A program made the position numbers and the translations under genes. From an uncultured Caulobacterales bacterium (lineage in GTDB: Bacteria; Pseudomonadota; Alphaproteobacteria; Caulobacterales; Caulobacteraceae), in the NCBI GenBank assembly GCA_903884425.1, contig CAISEP010000016.1:434001-498000 (forward strand): DNA of 64,000 bases, in the 5' to 3' direction. Positions within the stretch are counted from its first letter, which is position 1. Every line of letters begins with the position of its first letter. The notes beneath the pieces are model-generated. The model saw only the letters and a list, made by a program, of their open reading frames with translations. It was not told the DNA's origin and did not search any database. Positions 56,526 through 64,000 of this stretch are shown piece after piece.

Positions 56526-57491
56526 ATGCAACACAGCGCCACACCCATCCGCATCGGGGCCCGCGGGTCGCGCCTGTCCCAGGTCCAGGCCCGCTACATC
56601 CAGGCGGAGGTTACCCGGCTCCTGGGGGCCGATCCCGCCGACGCGGACCGGGTGGCCCCGGTGGTCTTCATCACTACCACCGGAGACCGGATCCAGGACC
56701 GCCGCCTGCTGGAGATCGGCGGCAAGGCCCTGTTCACCAAGGAGATCGAGGAGGCCCTGCTGGACCACCGCATCGATCTCGCCGTCCACTGCCTGAAGGA
56801 CATGCCCGCGGTCTCGCCCCCCGGCCTGGGCATCGCCGCCTATCCGGAGCGGGAGGACCCCAGGGACGCCTTCATCTCCACCGTCGCCACCCGGATCGAG
56901 GACCTGCCCCAGGGGGCCAGGCTTGGCACCGCCAGCCTGCGGCGACAGGCCCAGGCCCTGTTCCGTCGCCCGGACCTGTCCCTGCAGTTGCTCCGCGGCA
57001 ATGTGGACACCCGTCTCGCCCGGCTGGACGAGGGCTTTGCCGAGGGCATCGTGCTGGCCTATGCGGGGCTGAAGCGCCTGGGCATGGCCGACCGGGTGGC
57101 CGGGCTGATCGATCCGATGGAGGCCCCGCCCGCGCCGGGCCAGGGCTGCCTGACCCTGCAGACCCGCACCGCCGACCTCGACCATCCGGTGATACGGGCC
57201 CTGAACCACCCGCCGACCGAGCTCTGCGTGGCGGCGGAGCGGGGCGCGCTGGAGGCGCTGGAAGGTTCCTGCAAGACCGCCGTCGGAGCCCATGCCGTTC
57301 AGGCCGGTGGCACCCTGTCCCTGGTGGTGGAAGGCCTCGCCGCCGACGGCTCCCAGCGCTGGAGGCGGCAGGGGTCGATCCCCGCGGCCGCGGTCACCGC
57401 CGATGCCATCGATCAGGCCGGTCGTCTCGGCCGGGAGCTGGGCGAGATCGTCCGGCAGGAGGGCGGCGACGCCCTGACCCCGCCGGCGTGA
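56526..57491 (+). CDS. hemC: Porphobilinogen deaminase
   Basis: Polymerises four porphobilinogens to hydroxymethylbilane in haem biosynthesis. The 321-residue protein shows [73 protein letters not shown], and the dipyrromethane-binding cysteine in [13 protein letters not shown] (about 249). It is divergent from tsaD (112 bp). The stop overlaps hemD by 4 bp. Confidence 0.98.
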   Translation: MQHSATPIRIGARGSRLSQVQARYIQAEVTRLLGADPADADRVAPVVFITTTGDRIQDRRLLEIGGKALFTKEIEEALLDHRIDLAVHCLKDMPAVSPPGLGIAAYPEREDPRDAFISTVATRIEDLPQGARLGTASLRRQAQALFRRPDLSLQLLRGNVDTRLARLDEGFAEGIVLAYAGLKRLGMADRVAGLIDPMEAPPAPGQGCLTLQTRTADLDHPVIRALNHPPTELCVAAERGALEALEGSCKTAVGAHAVQAGGTLSLVVEGLAADGSQRWRRQGSIPAAAVTADAIDQAGRLGRELGEIVRQEGGDALTPPA

Positions 57492-58261
57492 GCCACGACC
57501 CGCCCCCGTCCCGGAGCCATGCCCCGTCCCTGGAGGACGGAGCGCCGCGGGTCTGGGTGACGCGGGCCCTGCCCGGGGCACAGGCCACCGCCGCGCGTCT
57601 GGCCGCCGCGGGCGTTGCTCCGGTGGTGGCCCCGCTGATCGCCACCATCCCCTTGCCGGGGTCCGGCGACCTCCTCGCGACCCATGACGCCCTGGTCTTC
57701 ACCAGCGCCGCCGCCGTGCGGGAGGTGGCCCGGCGGACGCCGGACCGCACCCATCCCGTCTATGCCGTGGGAGAGGCCACCGCCCGGGCCGCCCGGTCCG
57801 CGGGCTGGACCGTGGCCGCCGATGCGGACGGGTCCGTGGCCGATCTGGGTCCGATTCTGGCCGACGCGCCCAGCGGCCTGCGCCTTCTGCACCCCTGTGC
57901 CGCCGTGACCGCCGGGGACCTGTCCGCTGCAGGCCGTCCGGTCACCGCCTGGCCCGTCTATCGCACCGACCCCGCGGCCGAGGGATGGGAGGGTGCCCTG
58001 GCCGACCTGCGGGCCGGGCATCTGGCCGGGGTGCTGGTCCAGTCCCCCAGCGCAGCCACGGCCCTGGCCCTGCGGCTGGGCGGAGCACCGGTTCCTGCCT
58101 CTGTCACGCTCTTTGCCCTGTCGCCCGCCTGCGCCGCCCCCCTCGCCGGATGCGGATTCGGAGAAATTGCGCATCCCCCGTTCCCCCGGGAGGCCGCATT
58201 GCTTAAGGTCGTCACAGACACCCTGGTCGGCGCGCCTCCTGCGGCCCCCGACCGCCACTGA
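57488..58261 (+). CDS. hemD: Uroporphyrinogen-III synthase
   Basis: 257-residue protein with two HemD-like alpha/beta halves. The family is poorly conserved, but RVWVTRALPGAQATAARLAAAGVAPVVAPLI at the N-terminus, ALVFTSAAAVREVARR, PVYAVGEATARAA and GVLVQSPSAATALAL are characteristic. It cyclises hydroxymethylbilane with inversion of ring D. Position after hemC through a GTGA overlap and before mitofilin/hemY supports the call. Confidence 0.92.
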   Translation: MSHDPPPSRSHAPSLEDGAPRVWVTRALPGAQATAARLAAAGVAPVVAPLIATIPLPGSGDLLATHDALVFTSAAAVREVARRTPDRTHPVYAVGEATARAARSAGWTVAADADGSVADLGPILADAPSGLRLLHPCAAVTAGDLSAAGRPVTAWPVYRTDPAAEGWEGALADLRAGHLAGVLVQSPSAATALALRLGGAPVPASVTLFALSPACAAPLAGCGFGEIAHPPFPREAALLKVVTDTLVGAPPAAPDRH

Positions 58262-58271
58262 CCGGTTGCCC

Positions 58272-59129
58272 ATGACCCTTGCCAGCGACCCCGCCGACCG
58301 TACCCCCAACCGCCGCCCCGGCCGCAGCGGCGTGCTGACGCCGGTGGTCTGGATGTGGCTGGTCTCCTGCGCCGTCTGCATTGTCGGCGGAGCCGTGGTG
58401 GGCCTCTATGGTGCCCGGCTGTTCCCGGTGGCACCGCCCGCCGCCGCCGTGCCCGGCATCGCCCGCCCGACCCCGCCGGACGCGGTGCCGACGACCCCGG
58501 TGGCCGCCGCGCCCGCGCCCGCGCCCCCCGCAGCGGCAGAGACCGCGGCGCTGGCCTCCCGCATCGACCGGCTGGAGGCGGACCACCGGGCCGTCACCGC
58601 CGCCGCCGCCGCGGCGCTGGCCACCGCCAGCCTGTCCCAGGCCTCCGAAACCGGCCGGCCCTTCGTGGCGGAGCTGAACACCGTGGCCCGGATCGTGCCG
58701 GACTCCGGCGACCTGACGGCCCTGCGCCCTCTGGCCGAGCGTGGCGTGCCCACCCGGGAGGTGCTGGTGGCGGAATTTCCGGAAATGGCCCGCCAGGCCA
58801 GCTTCGCCGCCAAGACCCCGGCGGAGGGGGCGGGCCTGCTCACCCGCCTGAACCACGCCCTGTCCGCCCTGTTCACCCTGCGCCAGACCAACCGCCTGAC
58901 CGGCTCCGACCCCGACGCCATCCTGGCCCGGGCGGAGCGCAAGGTGAATGACGGCGACCTGGACGGGGCGATCCGCGAGATCCAGTCCCTGCCCTCCAAC
59001 GGTCCCGCCGCCGCCAAGGTGTGGGTGGACCGGGCCCGCAGCCGGGCGGACCTGCAGCGCCAGATCGCCGCCATCCGCCTGAAGGTGCTGCGCAATCTCG
59101 CCGCCGTCGATCGGGAGGCAGGGCTTTGA
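58272..59129 (+). CDS. Mitofilin/Mic60-like membrane protein
   Basis: 285-residue protein with one N-terminal transmembrane helix (about residues 24-46, VVWMWLVSCAVCIVGGAVVG), a proline/alanine-rich linker, a predicted coiled coil (about 95-125) and a C-terminal mitofilin-like domain (LRPLAERGVPTREVLVAEFPEMARQA onward). Alphaproteobacterial Mic60 homologues lie between hemD and hemY and shape inner-membrane invaginations; this one is short for the family. Its TTG-starting neighbour hemY overlaps it by 4 bp. Confidence 0.85.
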   Translation: MTLASDPADRTPNRRPGRSGVLTPVVWMWLVSCAVCIVGGAVVGLYGARLFPVAPPAAAVPGIARPTPPDAVPTTPVAAAPAPAPPAAAETAALASRIDRLEADHRAVTAAAAAALATASLSQASETGRPFVAELNTVARIVPDSGDLTALRPLAERGVPTREVLVAEFPEMARQASFAAKTPAEGAGLLTRLNHALSALFTLRQTNRLTGSDPDAILARAERKVNDGDLDGAIREIQSLPSNGPAAAKVWVDRARSRADLQRQIAAIRLKVLRNLAAVDREAGL

Positions 59130-60631
59130 TCCGCACCCTTCTCGTCCTTCTGGCGGTGGCCTTCATCACCGCCGTGGCCATTGCCGCCACGGGGGATGCG
59201 GGCTCGGCCAGCGTCACCTGGCTCGGCTGGCGGATCGACACCACCGCATCCGCCGCCCTCGTCACCGTGGTCTTCGGGGCCCTGGTGGCGACCCTGATCT
59301 GGCAGCTGCTCCTGTGGTTCCTGGCGGCACCGGCCCGCGCCGCCCGCGCCCGGGCCGAGACCCGCCGCCGGGAAGGGGCCGAGAGCCTGGCCCGGGGCTT
59401 CGTCGCCGTGGCCGCCGGGGCCGGCACCGACGCCCGGCGCCTGGCCCAGAAGGCCGCCGACTATATTGACGACCAGCCGGCCCTGGTGCGTGTCCTGGCC
59501 GCCTCGGCCGCGGAAGCGGCGGGGGACGAGGCCGCCGCCATGGCCGCCTACAACGCCATGCTGGGCTTTCCTGAGTTGCGCCTCGCCGGGCACCGGGGCC
59601 TGATGCTGCAGGCCCAGCGCCGCGGCGATGCCGGGGACGCCGTGCGCCATGCGGAGGCCGCCTACGGTCTCACCAAGACCGCCCGCTGGGCCTGGCGGGC
59701 CCTGCTGGAAGCCCGTCTGGCGGCGGGGGACTGGGATGCCGCCCTGTCCCTGGCCAAGGACGCCCTGGACCGCAAGATCGTCTCCCCCGCCTCTGCGGAG
59801 CGGGCGCGGGCGGCGCTGCTGGCGGCATCGGCCGCGCGGCGGGAGCTGTCCTCCGACCCCAAGGCGCTGGAAGAGGCGCTGGACCTCGCCGGACAGGCGG
59901 CCAAGCTGCGCCCGGACTTCACCCCCGGCGTGCTCACCGCCGCCCGGCGTCTGGCAGCGGACGGTCGCGCCGCCCGCGCCGCCCAGCTGATCGAGCAGGC
60001 CTGGAAGGTGCGTCCGCACCCGGGGCTCGCCATGGCCTGGCGGGACCTGAACACCGCCGAGACCCCTCGGGAACGGGCGCGGCGCCTGACGCAGCTGGCG
60101 GACATGAACCCCGACCATCACGAGAGCCGCATCCTGCTGGTGGAACAGGCCCTGCTGGCCGGGGACGTCCTGCAGGCCCGCAAGGCGGCGGAACGTCTGG
60201 ACCATCCGCAGGCCAGCGCCCGGGTCTGCGGCCTGATGGCCCGGCTGGCCATGGCCGCCCACGACACCGACGAGGCCCGGGGCTGGATCACCCGCGCCGC
60301 CGCGGCCCCCGTGGAACCGGACTGGAGCGACATCGACCCCGAAGGTCGGGCCTTTGCCTATGGCTCCGGCGACTGGAGCCGACTGGTCTCGCAATATGCC
60401 GAGACCGGGGAGCTGATCCATCCCCGTCTGGAGCGCGGAGAGCGGGTGTTGACCGAGCTGCCGGACCTGCCGGTGGCCTATACCGCCTCCACCCCCTTCT
60501 TCGCTGCGGACCGGGCGGGCGCGCTTGCCCCGCTGATCCCCGACGATCCGGGCCCGGAGGAGGATGCCGCGGCCCTGAGCGCGCCGCGTCCGCCTCCGTC
60601 GCCGGGCCGTCGCCGCCGTACGGTCCGCTGA
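59126..60631 (+). CDS. HemY-family TPR membrane protein
   Basis: 501-residue protein with two transmembrane helices near the N-terminus (about residues 1-22 and 39-66), followed by HemY_N and a series of TPR-like helices up to about 440. It is the non-enzymatic HemY of haem operons (no FAD motif), not protoporphyrinogen oxidase. The start is TTG at 59126, four bases before the end of the previous gene, with GGGAGG about 8 bp upstream. The tail is a low-complexity Pro/Arg stretch. Confidence 0.88.
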   Translation: MIRTLLVLLAVAFITAVAIAATGDAGSASVTWLGWRIDTTASAALVTVVFGALVATLIWQLLLWFLAAPARAARARAETRRREGAESLARGFVAVAAGAGTDARRLAQKAADYIDDQPALVRVLAASAAEAAGDEAAAMAAYNAMLGFPELRLAGHRGLMLQAQRRGDAGDAVRHAEAAYGLTKTARWAWRALLEARLAAGDWDAALSLAKDALDRKIVSPASAERARAALLAASAARRELSSDPKALEEALDLAGQAAKLRPDFTPGVLTAARRLAADGRAARAAQLIEQAWKVRPHPGLAMAWRDLNTAETPRERARRLTQLADMNPDHHESRILLVEQALLAGDVLQARKAAERLDHPQASARVCGLMARLAMAAHDTDEARGWITRAAAAPVEPDWSDIDPEGRAFAYGSGDWSRLVSQYAETGELIHPRLERGERVLTELPDLPVAYTASTPFFAADRAGALAPLIPDDPGPEEDAAALSAPRPPPSPGRRRRTVR

Positions 60632-60734
60632 GCCCGCGCGCCGGGTCGGCACCGCAGAAGCAAAGGCTTGGCAATTCGGCCGCGCGAGGCTAAACACCGC
60701 GCCACCGTCGCTCCGTCCGGAGCGCCGGTTCCGG

Positions 60735-60810
60735 GCCGCCTTAGCTCAGCCGGTAGAGCACCGCATTCGTAATGCGGGGGTCGCGTGTTCGAGTCACGCA
60801 GGCGGCACCA
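60735..60810 (+). tRNA. tRNA-Thr (anticodon CGT)
   Basis: 76-nt cloverleaf with CCA encoded. The acceptor GCCGCCT pairs with AGGCGGC, the D arm is TAGCTCAGCCGGTAGAGCA, the anticodon arm is CCGCA-TTCGTAA-TGCGG (anticodon CGT, reading ACG), and the T arm includes GTTCGAGTC. The gap from hemY is 103 bp. No good terminator follows; only a short T-run (CACTTTTCC) lies before the convergent acetyltransferase gene. Confidence 0.97.
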
Positions 60811-60818
60811 CTTTTCCC

Positions 60819-61349
60819 TCAGCCTTGCCCGGCCAGCCCGCGCTTCTGGAGCGAGAGGGACAGGTAGCTGACGGTCTTCGTGCCCGCGTGGATGCGGGCC
60901 TCCCCCACCGTCTCGAAGCCGAAGGCCGCGTGGAAGGCGTCCGAGCCGGGATTGGGCGGCACCTTGTTCACCTCGCAGACGAGCCGGGTGTGCCCGTCAC
61001 GGCGGCATCGGTCGATCAAGGCCCGGTAGAGCTGCCCGGCGATCCCGCGGCCCCGCGCGTCGGACGCCACCACGATCCGGTCCACATAGACGAACCGGTC
61101 ATATCGCTCCCGGAACCAGCGGAAATTGACCCCCGCATGGTCCGCATCCTGATCGAGGCTGAGGAGGAAGGCCTGCCCCTCGCCCACCTGCGCGGCGAAA
61201 TAGGCCTGGCCGAGCAGACGCTGCAGCCCCGCCGCGTCCAGCCATGACAGCTCGGTCTCGTGGGCGTTGTTAAGCGCGAGCAGGGATGCGGCCAGGGGAT
61301 CCGGGCACGGGGACGGAACGGGGAGGATTCCGATGGGGCCGGTGTCCAT
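60819..61349 (-). CDS. GNAT family N-acetyltransferase
   Basis: 176-residue acetyltransferase-fold protein. Acetyl-CoA motif A is VDRIVVASDARGRGIAGQLYRALIDRCRRDG (about residues 87-117), then LVCEVNKVPPNPGSDAFHAAFGFETVGEARI. The NP-x-S and FGF elements are typical of amino-acid or small-molecule acetyltransferases, but the substrate is unknown. ATG at 61347-61349 is used; an in-frame ATG at 61380-61382 would add eleven residues. Confidence 0.87.
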   Translation of the reverse strand: MDTGPIGILPVPSPCPDPLAASLLALNNAHETELSWLDAAGLQRLLGQAYFAAQVGEGQAFLLSLDQDADHAGVNFRWFRERYDRFVYVDRIVVASDARGRGIAGQLYRALIDRCRRDGHTRLVCEVNKVPPNPGSDAFHAAFGFETVGEARIHAGTKTVSYLSLSLQKRGLAGQG

Positions 61350-61518
61350 GTCTGCCCCCTGGGGTCGCGGTTCGTGGACCATGGTATCGATGGGGCCGCC
61401 GACGGCGCAAGGGTGGCGGAGGGAGATCGCGTCCCGACCGATTTGCAGATGCCCGGGCGGCCGAAGCGTGGCATTCAGGGCGCTCCAAGCTTCACCCCTC
61501 CGACGAGAGCCGTCTCCC

Positions 61519-62025
61519 ATGCCCCTGACAATGCACGCCATCTCCGTTCCCGTGTTCGTTCGTGCCCTGAAGGCCCTGGACGCGCTCCTGACCAGGGGCG
61601 AGGAAAGCGCCGCGGCCCGGGGCTTCGACCCCGCCGTGCTGCTGAATTCCCGGCTGGCCCCGGACATGTTCCCCCTGACCCGGCAGGTGCAGATTGCCAG
61701 CGACGGGGCCAAGGGCGGCGCGGCCCGGCTGGCGGGTCAGACCCCGCCCGTCTTTCCGGACACCGAAACCACCTTTGCCGAACTGCACGAGCGGATTGCC
61801 AAGACCATCGCCTGGCTGGAAGGTCTCGACCCGGCGGCCTTCGATGGGGACCCGGACGCGGCCCTGGTGCTGAGCCTCGGCGGGCAGGAGTTTTCCTTCA
61901 CCCGCCAGTCCTTCCTGTTCGCCTTCGTCCTGCCCAACATGTATTTCCATGTGAGCGCCGCCTACAACATCCTGCGACACAACGGCGTGGCCGTGGGCAA
62001 GCGGGACTTCCTGGGTGGTCTCTAG
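61519..62025 (+). CDS. DUF1993 family protein
   Basis: 168-residue helical protein matching DUF1993: MHAISVPVFVRALKALDALL at the N-terminus, RLAPDMFPLTRQVQIASDGAKGGAARLAG, TFAELHERIAKTIAWL and the C-terminal FVLPNMYFHVSAAYNILRHNGVAVGKRDFLG. The four-helix DinB-like fold is probable; function unknown. Longer readings to 61267 overlap the divergent acetyltransferase gene. Confidence 0.92.
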   Translation: MPLTMHAISVPVFVRALKALDALLTRGEESAAARGFDPAVLLNSRLAPDMFPLTRQVQIASDGAKGGAARLAGQTPPVFPDTETTFAELHERIAKTIAWLEGLDPAAFDGDPDAALVLSLGGQEFSFTRQSFLFAFVLPNMYFHVSAAYNILRHNGVAVGKRDFLGGL

Positions 62026-62047
62026 GGGCGGTCTCTAGGGGCGGTCT
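62017..62047 (+). repeat. Short 13-bp tandem repeat at the DUF1993 stop
   Basis: The unit GGTCTCTAGGGGC is repeated twice, and a third partial copy follows (GGTCTCCAG). The first copy contains the DUF1993 TAG stop. It looks like a recent slippage duplication in the 38-bp gap between convergent genes. Confidence 0.8.
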
Positions 62048-62063
62048 CCAGCCGCTCTCCGGC

Positions 62064-63434
62064 TCAGGCGGGTTCCTTCAGACCTGCCCGGGCCGGGACG
62101 GGCAGGGGGTTGCCGGCCCGCCGGGCCCGCAGCTCCCCCGCCTTCAGCTCCTTCTGCAGGTCGCGGACATAGAGGTTGAAGTCCACCTGGATCGTGTGCC
62201 GGGGGGAGTTGTAGTAATGGCCCAGGTGGGCCGTCTCGTCCGCCGCTGTGATCCGGTCCATCTCCGCCGCGTCGGGCAGGGCATAGCGTCCCGTCAGATA
62301 GGCCGCCGCGAGCTTGGTCTGCTGCTCGGCGAAGTTGACCAGGGTCGGCAGGGGCTGGGCCAGCCCCATGTAGAACAGGTTCGGCACCCCTGAGCGCATC
62401 ATCCGCTTGAACAGCGGCAGGCGGTGGTCGGCGTCGGGCTGCAGCTTCGGGTCGGTCAGGAACGGGAAGCTGATCCTGTAGCCCGTGGCATAGATGATCA
62501 CGTCCACGTCCAGCACGCTGTCATCCTCGAAGCGCACCTGGCGACCCTCCAGGGCCTTGATGTTCGGCTTGAAGCTGATGTCGCCGCAGCCGGCCCGGGT
62601 CAGGAACTCGCCGGAGACGGAGGGATGCGCCTCCAGGGGCTCGTGGTCGGGCCTGGGCAGGCCGTAGTCCTCCATCCGGCCGACGGCGCTCTTGATCTTG
62701 CGCCGGGCGAGCGCCACGCCGAGCGAGCGGGGCATCCAGGCGGGCATCACCGCCTTGTCCGCGACCCGGCCGTCCATGTACTTGGGCAGCACCCAGACCC
62801 CCCGTCGGGCGGAGACCACCAGCTTGCCCGCGATGGGCCGCTGGGCCAGTTCCGAGGCCACGTCCATGGCCGAATTGCCCATGCCGACGACCACCACGGT
62901 CTTGCCCCGCACGTCCACCGGATCGAAGGGGGTGCGATAGCTGTGCACATGGAAGGCGGTCCCGTCGAAATGCCCGGGATAGTCGGGGATGCGCGGGTCC
63001 CAGTGGTGGCCGTTGCAGATGAACAGCACGTCGTAGGTCCGGGTCACCCCCGTGGACAGGGTCACCTGCCACAGACCGTCGGCATCCCGCTCCGCCCGGG
63101 TCACCTCGGTGTTGAAGGTGATCATCGGGCGCAGGCCGAAATGGTCCACATAGTCCCGGAAATACTGCTGCAGCTGGCTGTGATGTGGAAAGTCCGGCCA
63201 GTCCGACGGGACCGGAAAGTCCTCGAAGGCCAGCCGCCATTTCGACGTGTCGATGTGGAGGCTCTGGTAGCAGGCGGACCGGCCGTTGGGGTTCTTGTAG
63301 TACCAGTTTCCGCCGACATCGTCGGACAGCTCGAAGCAGTCGAAGGGCACGCCCTCGTCCTTCAGCCGCTTGGCGGTGGTGAAGCCCGAACATCCGGTGC
63401 CGATGATGCAGGCGCGGGGCAGGGTGGCGGCCAT
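62064..63434 (-). CDS. Flavin-containing monooxygenase
   Basis: 456-residue class B flavoprotein monooxygenase. It shows the FAD-binding IIGTGCSGFTTAKRL at residues 10-24 and the FMO fingerprint FxGxxxHxxxY in FDGTAFHVHSYR. The NADPH-binding site is VVVVGMGNSAMDVASEL, and a later ATGYRISFPFL motif is also present. It could act on sulfides, amines or ketones; the substrate is unknown. The reading frame extends to 63773 but ATG 63432-63434 starts directly at the Rossmann strand. It is divergent from the GH1 gene (169 bp). Confidence 0.9.
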   Translation of the reverse strand: MAATLPRACIIGTGCSGFTTAKRLKDEGVPFDCFELSDDVGGNWYYKNPNGRSACYQSLHIDTSKWRLAFEDFPVPSDWPDFPHHSQLQQYFRDYVDHFGLRPMITFNTEVTRAERDADGLWQVTLSTGVTRTYDVLFICNGHHWDPRIPDYPGHFDGTAFHVHSYRTPFDPVDVRGKTVVVVGMGNSAMDVASELAQRPIAGKLVVSARRGVWVLPKYMDGRVADKAVMPAWMPRSLGVALARRKIKSAVGRMEDYGLPRPDHEPLEAHPSVSGEFLTRAGCGDISFKPNIKALEGRQVRFEDDSVLDVDVIIYATGYRISFPFLTDPKLQPDADHRLPLFKRMMRSGVPNLFYMGLAQPLPTLVNFAEQQTKLAAAYLTGRYALPDAAEMDRITAADETAHLGHYYNSPRHTIQVDFNLYVRDLQKELKAGELRARRAGNPLPVPARAGLKEPA

Positions 63435-63603
63435 CGATCTGGTCTCCCGGAGGGTGTTTCGGCCAAGTCTGCGCCAGCCCCGTCCGGTCGCCAAGCCTGA
63501 CCCAGCGTCAGGGCGCGGCACCGCCCCCTTGCCATCGGCCAGGACCGGGAGAACACTGCGGCCACGCCCGACAGAGGCGAAGCTTGAGGGAGTGCGCACG
63601 GCC

Positions 63604-64000
63604 ATGGATCGCAGACAGTTCACCGTGGCGGGCCTCGCCGCCGGTCTGGCCGCCGCCGGGACCGCGACGGCGGACGCCGCCACCGCCGCCGCCCGCGCCG
63701 GAACGGCCTTTCCCAAGGGCTTCCAGTGGGGGGTGGCCACCGCCGCCCACCAGATCGAGGGCAACAACGTCAATTCCGACTTCTGGCTGCTGGAGCACCT
63801 GAAGGGTAGCCCCTTCGCAGAGCCGTCCGGGGATGCCTGCGACAGCTACCACCGCTATCCCGAGGACATCGCCATCGTCGCGCGGCTGGGCCTGTCCACC
63901 TACCGCTATTCCATCGAATGGGCGCGGATCGAGCCGGAGCCGGGTCTCTACTCCCAGGCCGAGCTCGACCATTACAAGCGCATGGCCGACCTGTGCCGCC
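63604..64000 (+). CDS. Glycoside hydrolase family 1 enzyme (3' truncated by window)
   Basis: Only the first 132 codons are inside the window. They begin with a twin-arginine-like signal (MDRRQFTVAGLAAGLAAAG), predicting Tat export of the folded enzyme. The GH1 N-terminal signature FPKGFQWGVATAAHQIEGNN starts at about residue 36, and YRYSIEWARIEPEPGLY follows. The catalytic glutamates lie beyond the edge. Beta-glucosidase-type activity is likely but the sugar specificity is not visible. Confidence 0.92.
   Translation, partial: MDRRQFTVAGLAAGLAAAGTATADAATAAARAGTAFPKGFQWGVATAAHQIEGNNVNSDFWLLEHLKGSPFAEPSGDACDSYHRYPEDIAIVARLGLSTYRYSIEWARIEPEPGLYSQAELDHYKRMADLCR

Noticed and set aside
59126-60631. 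HemY as protoporphyrinogen oxidase
   Set aside because: There is no FAD-binding GxGxxG region; the protein has two membrane helices and TPR-like repeats, as in the HemX/HemY operon protein.

Overview
This window reads as a contiguous piece of a high-GC (roughly 70 percent) alphaproteobacterial chromosome. It is almost entirely housekeeping genes with tight, often 4-bp-overlapping gene junctions. The alphaproteobacterial assignment rests on gene content and order: a truncated chromosomal parB at the left edge, a fur-miaB-phoH-ybeY-corC-lnt-XRE run, hemC-hemD-mitofilin-hemY facing tsaD-gpsA-yciI, a 180-kDa type NAD-glutamate dehydrogenase, an FzlA-type GST-like division protein, and a MurJ-TrpS pair. 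I would guess a Rhodospirillales-like lineage, but the order-level assignment is inference. No prophage, insertion sequence, CRISPR array or rRNA operon was seen.

Layout. 1-11.2 kb: parB (partial), nth, a DUF2244 membrane protein, rsmI-yraN, gshB-mutS, glnD, and a convergent UbiH-type monooxygenase. 11.4-15.5 kb: ftsK, lolA, a candidate small RNA with its own promoter and terminator, and nfuA. 15.6-23.7 kb: a long plus-strand series (RutE-like nitroreductase, tsaB, rimI, fur, miaB, phoH, ybeY, corC, lnt, XRE regulator). 23.7-31 kb: a mixed-strand block (xth, trpS, murJ on minus; queG, ppa on plus; trmB, metK on minus). The metK promoter carries a perfect 18-bp palindrome between its -35 and -10 boxes. 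31.2-39 kb: a RimB-RimK fusion, an AI-2E family permease, a hairpin-rich leader with an attenuator-like architecture, and the 1,638-residue NAD-glutamate dehydrogenase. 39-44.2 kb: a long inverted repeat, a dienelactone-hydrolase-like protein, dapF, an MtaB-type methylthiotransferase and a secreted S9 peptidase. 44.3-51 kb: fzlA, a two-gene ABC transporter lacking a binding protein, an unrecognised 397-residue protein, a small hypothetical, tRNA-Gly and a DUF6065-like protein. 51-56.4 kb: ProX-type editing protein, CnoX-like thioredoxin, LON-domain protein, Trm112-like protein, DUF971 protein, a mini Rieske protein, YciI, gpsA and tsaD. 56.5-64 kb: hemC-hemD-mitofilin-hemY, tRNA-Thr, a GNAT, a DUF1993 protein, a flavin monooxygenase and the start of a GH1 glycosidase.

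How the genes work together. tRNA modification and quality control is a strong theme: tsaB and tsaD (t6A37), MtaB (ms2t6A37), MiaB (ms2i6A37), QueG (queuosine), TrmB (m7G46), ProX (Ala-tRNAPro editing), YbeY and RsmI (rRNA). Envelope and division genes are also dense: ftsK, fzlA, murJ, lolA, lnt. Nitrogen and glutamate control appears as glnD and the large glutamate dehydrogenase. The least explained parts are mostly non-coding: the possible small RNA at 14.67-14.83 kb, the glutamate dehydrogenase leader at 33.9-34.03 kb, the metK operator at 31.02 kb and a Pho-box-like direct repeat at 45.07 kb. All starts were chosen by reading start codons, overlaps, Shine-Dalgarno-like sequences and family N-termini; none was tested by a search.
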